In this document: positions 36,386 to 47,516 of the stretch, piece after piece
Layout of the letters: every line of letters starts with the position of its first letter
Numbering within the stretch: position 1 is the first letter of the stretch
NCBI GenBank assembly: GCA_963978895.1
Contig: OZ022242.1
Location: forward strand, 38,382,179-38,446,178
DNA: 64,000 bases
Source: Erpobdella octoculata
Lineage: Eukaryota; Annelida; Clitellata; Hirudinida; Erpobdellidae
Direction: 5' to 3'
Made by a program: the position numbers and the translations under genes
The notes under the pieces: generated by a model
What the model saw: only the letters and a program-made list of their open reading frames with translations
Told to the model about the DNA's origin: nothing
The model's database searches: none

Positions 36386-38331
36386 TCATTTAACCAGATT
36401 TTCGTCAAGGACAAAATATTTTTGTTCTTCGCTATCCATGATTTCCTTCTTGTCATCGGGCGTCGGCAACGTCTTGCTGGCAGTGGCATACGAGTAGGGG
36501 GCTCCGTGGTAAGTAGCCACACTCTTTCCCCCATAGTAACTTTCCGCTATTAGGGCTTTCGGATTTGAATGAATTCTGAATCTGATTAAATAATTGTTAG
36601 TTATTAATTTCCAAATATGTTTCTAAAAAAAAGTTTAGTTTAGTTTGTTTCAATTAATAAATAACTAAAACAGACTTTTTAACGACCATAAGACCGCAGC
36701 AGATTATTAGAAGGCAGGTAACAATTCGAAACGCACCAATGGCTATTATGACCAAAACTGGAATTTAAATTTACAAAAAAATTTAGAATAAATATAACAA
36801 TTAAACTAGTAATATTTTTTATTAATAAAGTACAAAATCAGAAAACAATGTTTTACTTTGATTTTCCTTGGACATTATCTTTACTCCAACTGACCCAGCC
36901 GCACCTGATTCTTTAGTGGTGCCAGGGATGTTCACTACAAATGGAGTTGAAAATCTATTATTTTATAGTCTACCAACATATTAGATGTAAGCAATTGATT
37001 TTACCATTTTGAGTAGAGCAGTTGCCTAACGTTCCAGACCATCGTCCATGCTCGCATCGGAGATACCACGTCTGTTTCGAAGAATAACATCCTATTACAA
37101 TATCATCGTTGTTTCGTTTCAACCATGTATCTTCGGGTGGTATTATGTCCAAACAGCCATCAGCTTCAATAAAAAAAAATTAAAAATATTAGAGCTTTTT
37201 TCTTAAGTTTATAGTTTGACGTACTTTTAAACCCCATAATTACCTTCAATTTTCAATATTAATCTAACGAGAGAGTTTTCGCCGCTAACTGTCCCGGTTG
37301 TGGGTAGCTTGAATATTTCTACAATGCTACTCTGCGATCTAAACTCTTTGGTTTCCTGAAGAACTGTATTAGTTGTCATTTTCCCGTCGCTTCTCTGCTC
37401 GCAGAGAGTCACGTTTGATTTCGATCGTCTTTCCACAATCATGGCTGCGACACCCGAACACACAAGAGGCCTTTTGTCACTCCTGCTAATAAAACTCAAG
37501 TGTGATATTTTGATGGTTTTTCCTTTATAGACTTCAAATATCCAGGGACTATTCGAACCTCCGCAGCGAGTTTCTTCCGAGTTGTCAATTATTAGGTGAG
37601 TTGTTTTATCGGAAAGAACCACTCTACAGCTGGTGATATCTTCGTTTTGAACAACTGCAATACATTACTTAAATTTATTCATTTAGGCTTATTGCTTCAA
37701 CATTCATTTGTTATGTCAAACTTAAGAATTTGATTTGCAATACCAAATTATTGCTTCAGGATCATTTCTGTTTTTTTTTTTATATTTAGTCATCGCAAAG
37801 TAAAAAAAACAAACCGTTTAAACACTGGTAAAACACTTTAAGGTGCAAATTGGCCCAAGAGTAACAAGTGTTAGCTTCTAATAGTTGTTTGTCTTTTACT
37901 TCAACACTGCAGTCTTTGTGAAAAGAACATCTTTTATGAAAAATATTGGTGACATCGGCATGACAGCCAAAGAATTTCGGATCGCTACTGCTAGATCCTC
38001 CAAAATTTAACTCTTCTTCTTTGATTCACTTGCCTATGTTCATTCGGCCGTATTTTGCCGATTGAATAAGGATGATCTCTCCTACCGGACAGCTTGGGTT
38101 AAAAGTTTCCAGTAAGCAAAACTCGCCGTCTTCAAGAACATAGAAATAGATTTGTTATTTATTAAACAAAAATCGTTTACTTTATTGAGCACTATTTTAC
38201 AATTATGAAATAATTTAATAACTCAAAAAATACTAACCATTTATGTTGTTAGCTACGTTACTGTGCATGTCCATGTTAGCGTGGATAAGTCGCATACAGT
38301 ACAAAAAAAATATTGACTGAATAACTAGCAT
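36386..38331 (-). pseudogene. R12: class B2 receptor with TGA in place of a conserved lectin cysteine
   Basis: Exons 38238-38331, 37815-38129, 37244-37654, 37005-37163, 36857-36934, 36676-36757 and 36386-36581 sum to 1335 nt in one frame, but the lectin exon has TGA at 38026-38028. The context is YGRMNIGK-stop-IKEEEL; the paralogues have Cys (TGC) there. All splice sites and the rest of the frame are kept: CUB PWIFEVYKGK, CCP-like module, and tail ESYYGGKSVATYHGAPYSY ending KYFVLDENLVK. The TM (VLVIIAIGAFRIVTCLLIIC) has an arginine absent from its B2 sisters. A young nonsense allele is likeliest. Selenocysteine at a Cys site is a formal alternative that I consider improbable. Confidence 0.75.
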
Positions 38332-38402
38332 ATTAGGAGAATAAACAATCAGACGACGACAAGTTATGCAAGTGTTTGGTTGAAACGATCTGAGGTCCTC
38401 AA

Positions 38403-38463
38403 GTTATATAAACGCTGTCATGCGGATTAATACGCGATAGTTCATTAACGGGGTCGTCTCAAA
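38403..38463 (-). promoter_or_regulatory. R12 promoter: 14-bp element plus TATA box
   Basis: Perfect GGGGTCGTCTCAAA at 38450-38463; TATATAA (- strand) within 38403-38412. The element is 119 bp before the ATG, kept despite the coding lesion. Confidence 0.7.
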
Positions 38464-38796
38464 ATTTGAAGTTATACAAGCAACCGCGACTTAATTTCTC
38501 CTGCAGTTAAAATTCCAAAAAATTGAAAATTTGAAATAATTTTCGAACAGAACCAATATTTATGTTTAATTGAAAAATTGTATTTTAAGCAGTTTTTAAA
38601 AAATATAATTACCTCATGGAAATATTGTACCTACCGGATTTATTACAATTTTTATTTAAATAAAAACTAATAATACAAAATTATAAATGTGTAAGAAATG
38701 GTCCATGATAAGGATGATGTATAAAAAATCTGTATTTATTACAAATACTTTAACAGTAATTATAACAGATATTAATAAATAACAGTTAAAGAATAA
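38464..38796. other. Intergenic stretch between R12 promoter and R13 stop
   Basis: AT-rich; presumably the R13 3' UTR. Nothing else is seen. Confidence 0.5.
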
Positions 38797-40639
38797 TTAT
38801 TTCCTCGACGGGTTTTCATTTATTTCATCTTCTTTATTTCCCTCCAGGACGAAGTAAGTTTGATCGTATCCGACCTCTTCACCAGCGGTGACATGATCTC
38901 TATCCGTCACCAGTTGACCATTAGTAAATTGGCAGGCTCCTGTGCCAATACCTGGCTGGTACGTGTGCTGGTTATAAGCATGATCGTAAGACTGGTTAGA
39001 GAGTTTCAACTGGTTAGCTTTGTTTCCCGATGAGTATCTTTAAATAAAATTACCGACAAACTAACTCAATTATTTTAAATTAAGGATGACCTTGTGATGT
39101 CGAAATTAATACTAAAATTAAACCTTCTGGCGCAAACGGCTCCGACGCAAATTATCATGGAGCAAACAATCGTTCCCATTCCGCAGATGGTTACGATGGC
39201 TAAAACTGAAGTGCAAATCATATTATTCTAATGAAAAAAAACTTGAATTTACTTTATTTTAATTAAATGTATTACAAGTTTACTTTGCTGATTTTTCGGC
39301 ATCATTTTTGGGTCAGTTTTTTGGGTCTCCAAAACATTTTCAGCTACTGGAACATCTAAATTGAAATAACTTTCTCAAAAATATTTTTAAAATATAATTT
39401 AATTATTTTATTAGCTTAAGATGAATTTAATAATAACTTAAACTATGGGAGCAATTTCCAACATTCCCAGACCATTGCCCATTTTCACATCTAAGATACC
39501 AGGTTTGTTTAGAGGAATAACATCCTACTACAATATCATCGTTGTTTCTCTTCAACCATGTATCTTCAGGTGGTATTATGTCTAAACATCCTTCAGCTGT
39601 TGAGTTTAAAATAGAAATATAAAAACGTAGCATTGTCAGCAAAAAGAAGTAAAAAAAACCAGATACCTTTAATTTGTAAGAAGAATTGCTTTGACGCCAC
39701 ATCTTCATTCAGTACAAACATTTTGAGAAAATTTCCTGAAGATTTAAAAATATTATTCTCGTTGCCAGAACTTGAAATACCAGGTGTAAGCCATTCTCTG
39801 TTACATAAAGAACCATTTTTTCTGGTATGACCGTCTTGTAGAATAATTCCAAAATTGTCGCAACTGCTTGGAGGTTTAAACTCTTTTCCTGATTGTCCAA
39901 ATAATGTCACTGATACTTTGTGACCTTTAGACGCTTCAAATATCCAAGGATGGTTAGCAGTTCCACAGTGTTTTTCTTTGAAAGATTCGGACATAAAGTA
40001 CTTTTCCTTTTCAGAAACTAATAGGCGACAGTTGAAGCCTTCCGTTTGGTACACTTTCAAAACAAAGTTTTATTTACGAATACTAATTTTATTAATGTGT
40101 GATTTTTTTGAACAGTCATAAACTCATAGCATTGTTTAATCTATAATAAAAATTAGAACAACACCTGGCAGACAGGTATAGTCGACTTCGAGGTGCATTA
40201 TTAACCCAGGTAGGCATGGGTTAGTTTTCTTGAAACTTTCATCTGGTACTTTGATGTTGCATTCTTTTGTAAAAGAGCATTTCTTATGCAGAATATTTGC
40301 TACATCTGCTGAACATCCGAAATATTTTGGATCGTGAACTAAAGATCCAAATCCTTTGATTTCCTCTTGAGTTATACATCGTCCTTCTTTCATGCGACCA
40401 TAAAGAGCTTTTTTTATATAAATCACCTCACTCGGAGAACATTTCGGATTGAAATTTTCGAGTTGACAAAATTCGTTTGCTAACGTATTGATAAAGCATT
40501 CAAATACACAACCGTTATTTAATTAATTAAGATTAAAACAAAAATTTGCTTACTTACTTGATAAGGTTTCAGTCAACACCAAAACTATAAAGAACGACAA
40601 ACAGAAAAAGCAAAATAACATATATTGTTTCAACTTCAT
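38797..40639 (-). CDS. R13: SUEL lectin-CUB-CCP transmembrane receptor, class B1
   Basis: Exons 40558-40639, 40165-40479, 39667-40053, 39444-39596, 39284-39355, 39124-39205 and 38797-39037 give 443 aa. The signal peptide is MKLKQYMLFCFFCLSFFIVL. The lectin has LYGRMKEGRCITQEEIKGFG and NPCLPGLIMHL. The CUB-like exon has PWIFEASKGH, with His replacing the usual Gln. The CCP-like exon is 6 nt shorter than in most B genes. The linker ends MPKNQQ. The tail has SYDHAYNQHTYQPG and ends TYFVLEGNKEDEINENPSRK, a longer extension after the motif shared with R14 and R15. Confidence 0.86.
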
Positions 40640-40700
40640 TTTTTCACGTTCATAAAAACTAACTAACAGTTGAGTTTTGCAGTGTCTTGGCAGTCTTGGG

Positions 40701-40776
40701 CTTAAATAGTCATAATACCAAAGATGTAGTAATACTGATATTAGGATTTTTAATTTTTGCATGGGGTCATCTCAAA
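40701..40776 (-). promoter_or_regulatory. R13 promoter: 14-bp element, TATA variant
   Basis: GGGGTCATCTCAAA at 40763-40776; TATTTAAG (- strand) at 40701-40708. The element is 124 bp before the ATG. Confidence 0.65.
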
Positions 40777-40986
40777 TGACAAAAAAAACTGTCACTAATA
40801 AAAAAATCATTTTAAGTGTATTAAATAAAGTAGGCAATAAGAAATTGTTATCGAAACCTTAAATGTTTTGTTTTTATTTAAAATATAATAAGCATTTTAA
40901 AAGCAAAGTTAAAAAAATCTTCACATTTTAAATTATGGGAAAGTTCAACAGCTCAGACTAAAAACACTGTTTACACGCGATATGGT

Positions 40987-43038
40987 TTAATTTTTTAATG
41001 TGTTCATTTTTTCTTTATCATTTTTATTTTCTTCCAGAACAAAGTAAGTAAGATCGTTTTCATCTGCATGACTAGAAGTCAAATGTTCTGTTAATTGTTG
41101 ACCGCCTGGTAGTCTACAAGCCGTGGCTGTTAGGCCAAGATTGTAAGTGTGTTGTTGATTGTAAGCTGAATCATAGGGCTGAATTGACAGTTTCAACTGC
41201 CCTGCCTTATTTCCCAATGAGTACCTTGAAAATAATTAGTTGTAAATTTGAGACAAACTAAGGCTGCGTGGAAAGCATTTAAAAAAATTAAGCTAAATAT
41301 GGATTTCTAACTTTCTGGCACAAACGCCACCGAGACAGATGATCACTGAACATACGACCACTCCCATACCACAGATAGCGACAATAGCCAAAACTGAAAT
41401 TTATCAAAATTACAAATCATTATGTGCAAAATAAATTTAAAAATGATTTTTTTTAGTTAGACTTTGATGAACAGCATTTACTTTGCTGATTCTTTGGCAT
41501 TGTTAATTTTTGGTCAAGTTTATTAGGTTCTGAAACACCTTCGGCTACTTGGTGGTCTAGAAATGAATTTAATACATTTGTTATTAACTAATAAACAGTT
41601 TAATAATAAGTTACATTCGGGTTTGTTTTACAGATTTAAACATCTACCAATGCCGTGGGTGCAATTTCCAACGCTCCCGAGCCATTGTCCATGTTCGCAT
41701 CTGAGATACCACGTTTGCTTAGAAGAATAACATCCTATTACAATATCATCGTTGTTTCTCTTTAGCCATGTATCTTCAGGTGGTATTATGTCCAAACAGC
41801 CTTCAGCTTTTGAGTTAAAGATTAAAAATGAAACTGTAACAATTAAAACTAATTTTATCAAATAAATGTATTTAATAAAGTACTACCTTTTATTTGAAGT
41901 AGAAACTTAGCAGATGCTACACCAGCATTCAGTACAAACATTTTTAGAACATTTCCTGAAGATTTAAAAAAATTATTATCGCTGCCAGAACTTGGAATCC
42001 CAGGTGTAAGCCAATCTCTGTCACATAAAGAACCATTTCTTTTGGTATGACCGTCTTGTAGAATAATTCCAAAATTGTCGCAACGGCTCGAGAGTTCAGA
42101 CTCTTTAGTTGGTTGTCCAAAAAGTTTTACGGATACTTTGTGGCCCTTAGAAGCTTCAAATATCCAAGGATGGTTTGCAGTTCCACAATGTGTTTCTTTG
42201 AAAGACTCGGACATGAAGTATTTTGTTTTATCAGACACTAGAAGACGACAATTAGAACCATCGGTGTCATACACTGCAAAGCGTAAAGGTGTCAAAGATT
42301 GTTATTTTTTTAAATAATACTAAATTAAATTTTGATTGATAAAAATCTAATTGCTATTAAACCTGAAAAACAAGCATAATCAACTTCTAAATGCATGTTC
42401 AATCCAGGTAGACATGGGTTTGTCTTTTTAAAACTTTCATCCGGTACTTTGATGGAGCATTCTTTTTTAAAAGAGCACTTGTCATGCAACATTCTGACTA
42501 CATCTACTGAACAACCAAGATAATTTGAATCGTGAGCTAAAGAACCAAATTTTTTTATTTCCTCTTGAGTTATGCACCGTCCTTCTTTCATGCGACCGTA
42601 TAAAGCTTTCTGGATGTACACGATTTCGTTGGTTGAACATTTTGGATTGAACGTTTCGAATTGACAGAATTCGTTCGCTAGAGCATATTAATGGTTAATA
42701 ATTATCAGTTATATAGGTGTTATAAGAAAATATAAAAATTGTGTTAGTCCAAAAATAGCTGCCTAACCAAATTTGTTTTTTCTTCTACCCTGCGGTCAAT
42801 TTAAAACTCAGTCGTGTGTCCTAAATTATTAAATAGTTATGACCAACCGGATTTGAACCGTTTACTACACGACAAACAAAAGAAGGCCGTACCTCTACAC
42901 AATCTATGCTTTCATGTACAGACTTAATATTTTATAAATTGGCTAACTCTACTAACTTGTTGTGGCATCTGGTGCGACCAAAATCAGCAAATTAAGCAAG
43001 CAATAAAAACAAAGAATTTCCAAAAGTGTGAAAAGCAT
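40987..43038 (-). CDS. R14: SUEL lectin-CUB-CCP transmembrane receptor, class B1
   Basis: Exons 42957-43038, 42363-42677, 41887-42273, 41648-41806, 41482-41556, 41312-41393 and 40987-41224 give 445 aa. The signal peptide is MLFTLLEILCFYCLLNLLIL. The lectin has LYGRMKEGRCITQEEIKKFG. The CUB-like exon is nearly the same as in R13 (ANHPWIFEASKGHKVSVKLF). The tail has QPYDSAYNQQHTYN and ends TYFVLEENKNDKEKMNTLKN. R13, R14 and R15 form the closest trio in class B1. Intron 1 holds a tRNA-like remnant. Confidence 0.86.
42845..42915 (-). tRNA. tRNA-like remnant or tRNA-derived SINE fragment
   Basis: The minus strand carries a B-box-like GGTTCAAATCC and, upstream, an A-box-like TGTAGAGGTACGG. The T stem is imperfect and I could not fold a good acceptor stem, so this is probably a pseudogene or SINE head, not a working tRNA. 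Confidence 0.3.
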
Positions 43039-43088
43039 ACTGATTTAAAACAGCGATTGTCCAGAAACATATTTCATAAACGTTTCTG

Positions 43089-43171
43089 TTTTATATAGTC
43101 GGATGATGCTAAACGTAGTAATACTAATACCAAACATTACTGTTTTAAATCAGTTCGGGGACCGTCTCAAA
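43089..43171 (-). promoter_or_regulatory. R14 promoter: element with 1-bp insertion plus TATA box
   Basis: GGGGACCGTCTCAAA at 43157-43171, one base longer than the others; TATATAAAA (- strand) at 43089-43097. The element is 119 bp before the ATG. Confidence 0.65.
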
Positions 43172-43387
43172 ATGATCTATTCAAAGCTTATAATTTCTAA
43201 CATGAAATAAACAGCGTATAGACATGAAAAAAAAATTGTTTTTTTTTCAGAATTTAAATACGATGAAAAGATTGTTTTTGAAAGCATGACATGCATTTAT
43301 GTATAAGCAGATATTACAGCTCCATGTTATGCTGACTGCACCGACGTGTTTATATACATTTTATATGGCAATTAATGCAAAGCAAGT

Positions 43388-45193
43388 TTATTTGTTCCGT
43401 GTGTTCTCATTTGCTATTTCTTCTTTATCTTCTTCCAAATCAAAGTAGGTTTGATCGCTTTGGCTCATACCGACAGAGGCAAAATAATTTGGGTTCGTAG
43501 TTAATTGCCCATTTGGAAGTTTGCAAGTTTTGGACTGGTAAGTAGGCTGGTTGTAAGCTGAATCATAGGGATGAGACAAAAGTTTCAACTGCCCTGCCTT
43601 GCCGCCTAATGAGTATCTTTAAAATAAACTTTTCAAAGTAACAAATGTATAAATGTATAAATCAACCCTTTAAAAACAAAAGACAAATATTATTGAGAGA
43701 CTACCTCTTGGCGCAAACTGCTCCCATGCAGATAATCATCGAACAAATGACCACTCCCATCCCACAGATGGCGACGATGGCTAAAACTAAATTGTAAAAA
43801 ATTAATAGTTGAAATGGTCGGCTTAAAACTATTAATTTACACCAAGTAAATTCTACTTTGTTGATTTTTTGGCATTGTGGTTCTCTGGTCAAAATTTGTA
43901 GATTCTGAAGACGTTTTTGCTGCGGAAATATCTTCGAAAAAAGTTGTTTGCGATTAGTAATGAAATATAAATACAAAATGGTGCAATGATTGTGACAGTA
44001 TCAATTTTAGGTGACAACCTTTAGCATTTGAACAATTTCCAACGCTTCCAATCCAATGTCCATTCTCGCATCTGAGATACCACGTTTGCTTTGAAGAATA
44101 ACATCCTATTACAATATCATCGTTGTTTCTCTTCAGCCATGTATCTTCAGGTGGTATTATGTCCATGCAGCCTTCAGCTTTTTAATCAAATATTGTTAAA
44201 AATAACAATGAGTGATAATAATCTGACTCTAACAAATACATATAATGGAAAATACCTTTTATTTTGAGAAGAAACATTTTTGAAACAGCATCAGTGTTCA
44301 TTACAAACATTTTCAAAAGATTCCCTGAAGATTTGAAGACATTTATAGCCTTAGCAGAAAGAGAATCTTCTGTAAGCCAATCGCCCTTGCACAGAGTACC
44401 ATTCTTTCTTGTTAGACCATCCTGTAGAATAATTCCCATGTCGTCACATGGATTCAAGGATCCAGAACCAGCCGTATTTATCTGTCCAAAAAGTGTAACT
44501 GACACTTTCTGACCTTTAGATGCTTCAAATATCCATGGATGGCTGGTAATGCCACAGTGTCTTTCTTTAAAGGATTCCGATAATAAATATCGTTCTTTTT
44601 CCGATACCGTTAGATGGCAGTTGGAACTTTCTGTTTGGTATACTTTTGAAATAGAAAGGAATTTTAATTTAATAAAAAAAACTAAATTTCAAAAATTAAA
44701 ATTTTATTAAGTTGGTACCTGGCAAACAAGTGTATTCAGCTTCCAGATGCAAAATCAAACCAGGAAAGCAAGGAATTGTTTTTTTCAGACTTTCGTCAGA
44801 AACTTTGATCACGCATTCTTTCTTGAAAGAGCATTTATGTCGTAATATATCAACTACGTTTACCGAACAGCCAAAATACTTTGGATCGTGTGCAAGCGAC
44901 CCAACAACTTTGATTTCTTCTTGTGTAATACATCGTCCTTCTCTCATGCGCCCGAATACAGCTTTTCGAATGTGTATAACTTCACCGGAAGAACATTTCG
45001 GATTGAAATTTTCAAATTGGCAGTATTCATTTGCTGGACGAGCAATTGAATAATATAATTTCCAAGCTCAATTTGTTAATTAACGAATAAAATGTCTAAA
45101 ATCAAACCACTAACTTTCAAATGAATCTGTTAAGTACACCAATACGTTCAAAAAGCAACACAAATAAAAACAACCTCTTTGTTTCAACGACAT
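43388..45193 (-). CDS. R15: SUEL lectin-CUB-CCP transmembrane receptor, class B1
   Basis: Exons 45115-45193, 44719-45033, 44256-44642, 44019-44177, 43857-43931, 43705-43786 and 43388-43616 give 441 aa. The signal peptide is MSLKQRGCFYLCCFLNVLVY. The lectin begins VFGRMREGRCITQEEIKVVG and has IPCFPGLILHL. The TM is VLAIVAICGMGVVICSMIIC. The tail has HPYDSAYNQPTYQ and ends TYFDLEEDKEEIANENTRNK: the residue after Y-F is Asp instead of Val, the only such case here. Confidence 0.86.
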
Positions 45194-45235
45194 TTTTCTA
45201 GATTACAATTGCTCAAGCTTACAGTACATTTTCGG

Positions 45236-45333
45236 TCTTATAAATTTTTTAATACTGCTTTTATATTCATTGGTTAAAAGGTGTAGTAATATTTGCTATT
45301 AACATCTGGAATGGATAAGGGGGTCGTTTCAAA
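45236..45333 (-). promoter_or_regulatory. R15 promoter: 14-bp element plus TATA-like box
   Basis: GGGGTCGTTTCAAA at 45320-45333; TATAAGA (- strand) at 45236-45243. The element is 127 bp before the ATG. Confidence 0.7.
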
Positions 45334-45399
45334 ACATGTAGAAATTGATACATTGATCCATACAAACAGAATAATAATTAAATTTTGTCCAGTTTGCAT

Positions 45400-47281
45400 C
45401 TACGATTGAATTGAACCAGGTCCGTGATTTTCGTCAAGAACAAAGTAAGCAGCAGAGTCATCTATGACGCTTCCATGTTTGGCTTGAAAAGTGTTTCCTG
45501 ATTGAGTTAAAAATTGGCCTCCATCGATTTGTGTATCCTTGTAGACAGCTGAATCAAACTGATTTGATTTTGATCTTGTTGAATATCTTCAAGTAGAATA
45601 ATTTATGTATTTACTTTTAAGTGTTTAAAATTTACAATTTCTTGAGAGAAAGGCTTACTTTCGCGTTAATAGCCATCCCGCGCCAATTATCATTAAGCAG
45701 ATGGCCAATCCAACTCCGGTAATGGCAAATATACCTGCGACTATAAATCAAATGCATCCAACTGTCATTTTAGTGAAAAATTAATTCAAAGTATATACTC
45801 AAATTTAATATAAAAAACAATTCAGCTAGAAACTTGTAAACTACCTTGAGCGCTGTGGTCAAGTTCTATCTTATTGCCTACCGGTTCTTCTTTCAGCATC
45901 TGAAAATCTGGTTCTACATGAAATACGAATAATAAAACAAGGCTTTCAATTTTATGCTTTAAAAACACTTTTGCTTTTACTTCCAGAACAGTTTCCAAGA
46001 ACTCCAATCCACTGGTGTCCATTGCATCTCAGCTGCCAGGTCTGTCTGGACGAATAACATCCCACCGTGGCCTCGTTGTTGTTCCTCTTAAGCCAAGCAT
46101 CTTCTGCCGGTATCAAATCTGAGCATCCTATTGCTACAATTATTATATGTAATATACTGTTTATTAATTAAAGAAATACGTTTAACCTAAGAGATGAATG
46201 TATTTTTTGTTTCATACCTTCAAACTTTAGAATTCCAACCGGGCTATCGTTTTTAGTTGTTTCGGCAAGTCCAAAATCTTCATTTAGTGTGATTGTTATT
46301 TTATTTTGAATAGACTCGTATAACAAAGCTTTTCTTTGACGAACCAATGTGTCAATTTTCATTCTAGCACGTTTTGAGCCATCGACTATCAGACCCAAAG
46401 CAACGTCAAATGGGCTAGTTTTTTCACCACCACCGCCGGGTTCATTTGACCTAAAGTCAATCAAGGAGACTTTTATTTTTTGGCCCGACGGTGCTTCAAT
46501 CGTCCAAGGGTTTGTGGTTCCTCCGCATCGTTTTGTAGACCCACTGTAAATTATATGATGAGCTACTTTGTCACTTAGGGATATGCGACAGTTGTGCTCG
46601 CCATCTACAACTGAAGAAACATAAATAAAGTTGATCTTGTTTTAAATCAGCAATTTTACTTTAAATTTAACCCAACAAAATTGACTGTTTACAATGACTG
46701 TCTTTTTTAGAACATGTAAATTAAAATCTTTACCTGTGGCGCAGAAATAACTGGCAATCATGTAGTGGGGCAATTCTTTGTAACATGTTGTTAATTTCAA
46801 TAGATCGTCATTTTGCATGCTCACTTCACAGTTTGTTCTACCAGTACATCTTCGATCCATCACCTCAAGAATATCAACATTGCAGCCGATATATTTCGGA
46901 TTGCTACCCATAATATCAGAAAGGTCGGTGTCTCCCATGAGACATCTGCCCATTTTCATACGACCGTAGAGAGCCTTTTCCATAACTACAACACTCCCGG
47001 GTTTACATTGAGGGTTGAACGACTCTTTTTGGCAGACTTCTAATTCTGATTATAAATTTCATTAACTCAAATGAATTAATCAATCAAAATTTATCAACTG
47101 GCGTTTTTAAATCTTTATTTTTAACTTACTTACATTAAAACAGGAAAACTGGTTTTAAAATAATTACCAAAGTTTGTTCATTGAGCAACAAACCTGAAAT
47201 GTCTTCAGAGAGTCCCAAAAAACTCCAAATAGAAAGAAGCAAAAAGCATGAATTAAACGGCTGACGACTAGCAGATTTCAT
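45400..47281 (-). CDS. R16: divergent SUEL lectin-CUB-CCP transmembrane receptor
   Basis: Exons 47194-47281, 46734-47045, 46218-46610, 45981-46133, 45845-45913, 45659-45740 and 45400-45586 give 427 aa. This gene bridges classes B and C. Its CCP-like module (SDLIPAEDAWLKRNNNEATV) mixes the B-type RNNN with the C-type SDLIPxxDAW. The lectin has LYGRMKMGRCLMGDTDLSDI, ends in ATG rather than xNG, and has no late PC (KLTTCYKELPHYM). The CUB-like exon has PWTIEAPSGQ. The TM (VAGIFAITGVGLAICLMIIG) carries few cysteines. The tail is the shortest, ending AYFVLDENHGPGSIQS. Its promoter element is also the most degraded. Confidence 0.85.
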
Positions 47282-47325
47282 CTTTAAGACAAATACAGTT
47301 TATGAAATTCACTGTGACTTAGTGG

Positions 47326-47380
47326 TTTTTATGGGAGTTTAAAGCGGAGCGATACAACGATATTCGGGGGTCGTGTGTAA
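47326..47380 (-). promoter_or_regulatory. R16 promoter: diverged element plus TATA-like box
   Basis: GGGGTCGTGTGTAA at 47367-47380 keeps only the GGGGTCGT half; CATAAAAA (- strand) at 47326-47333. The element is 86 bp before the ATG. Confidence 0.55.
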
Positions 47381-47516
47381 AACCGAAACGTATGTCTGAT
47401 CCGGTGTGGAAATTTAGTGCAAATATAATAATTACATAAACAATTTTAGATAAAAAATAAATACAAAAAACAGTTGAAAAAAAGAAAATAAAAAAATGTT
47501 TTATCTGTAATATAAT

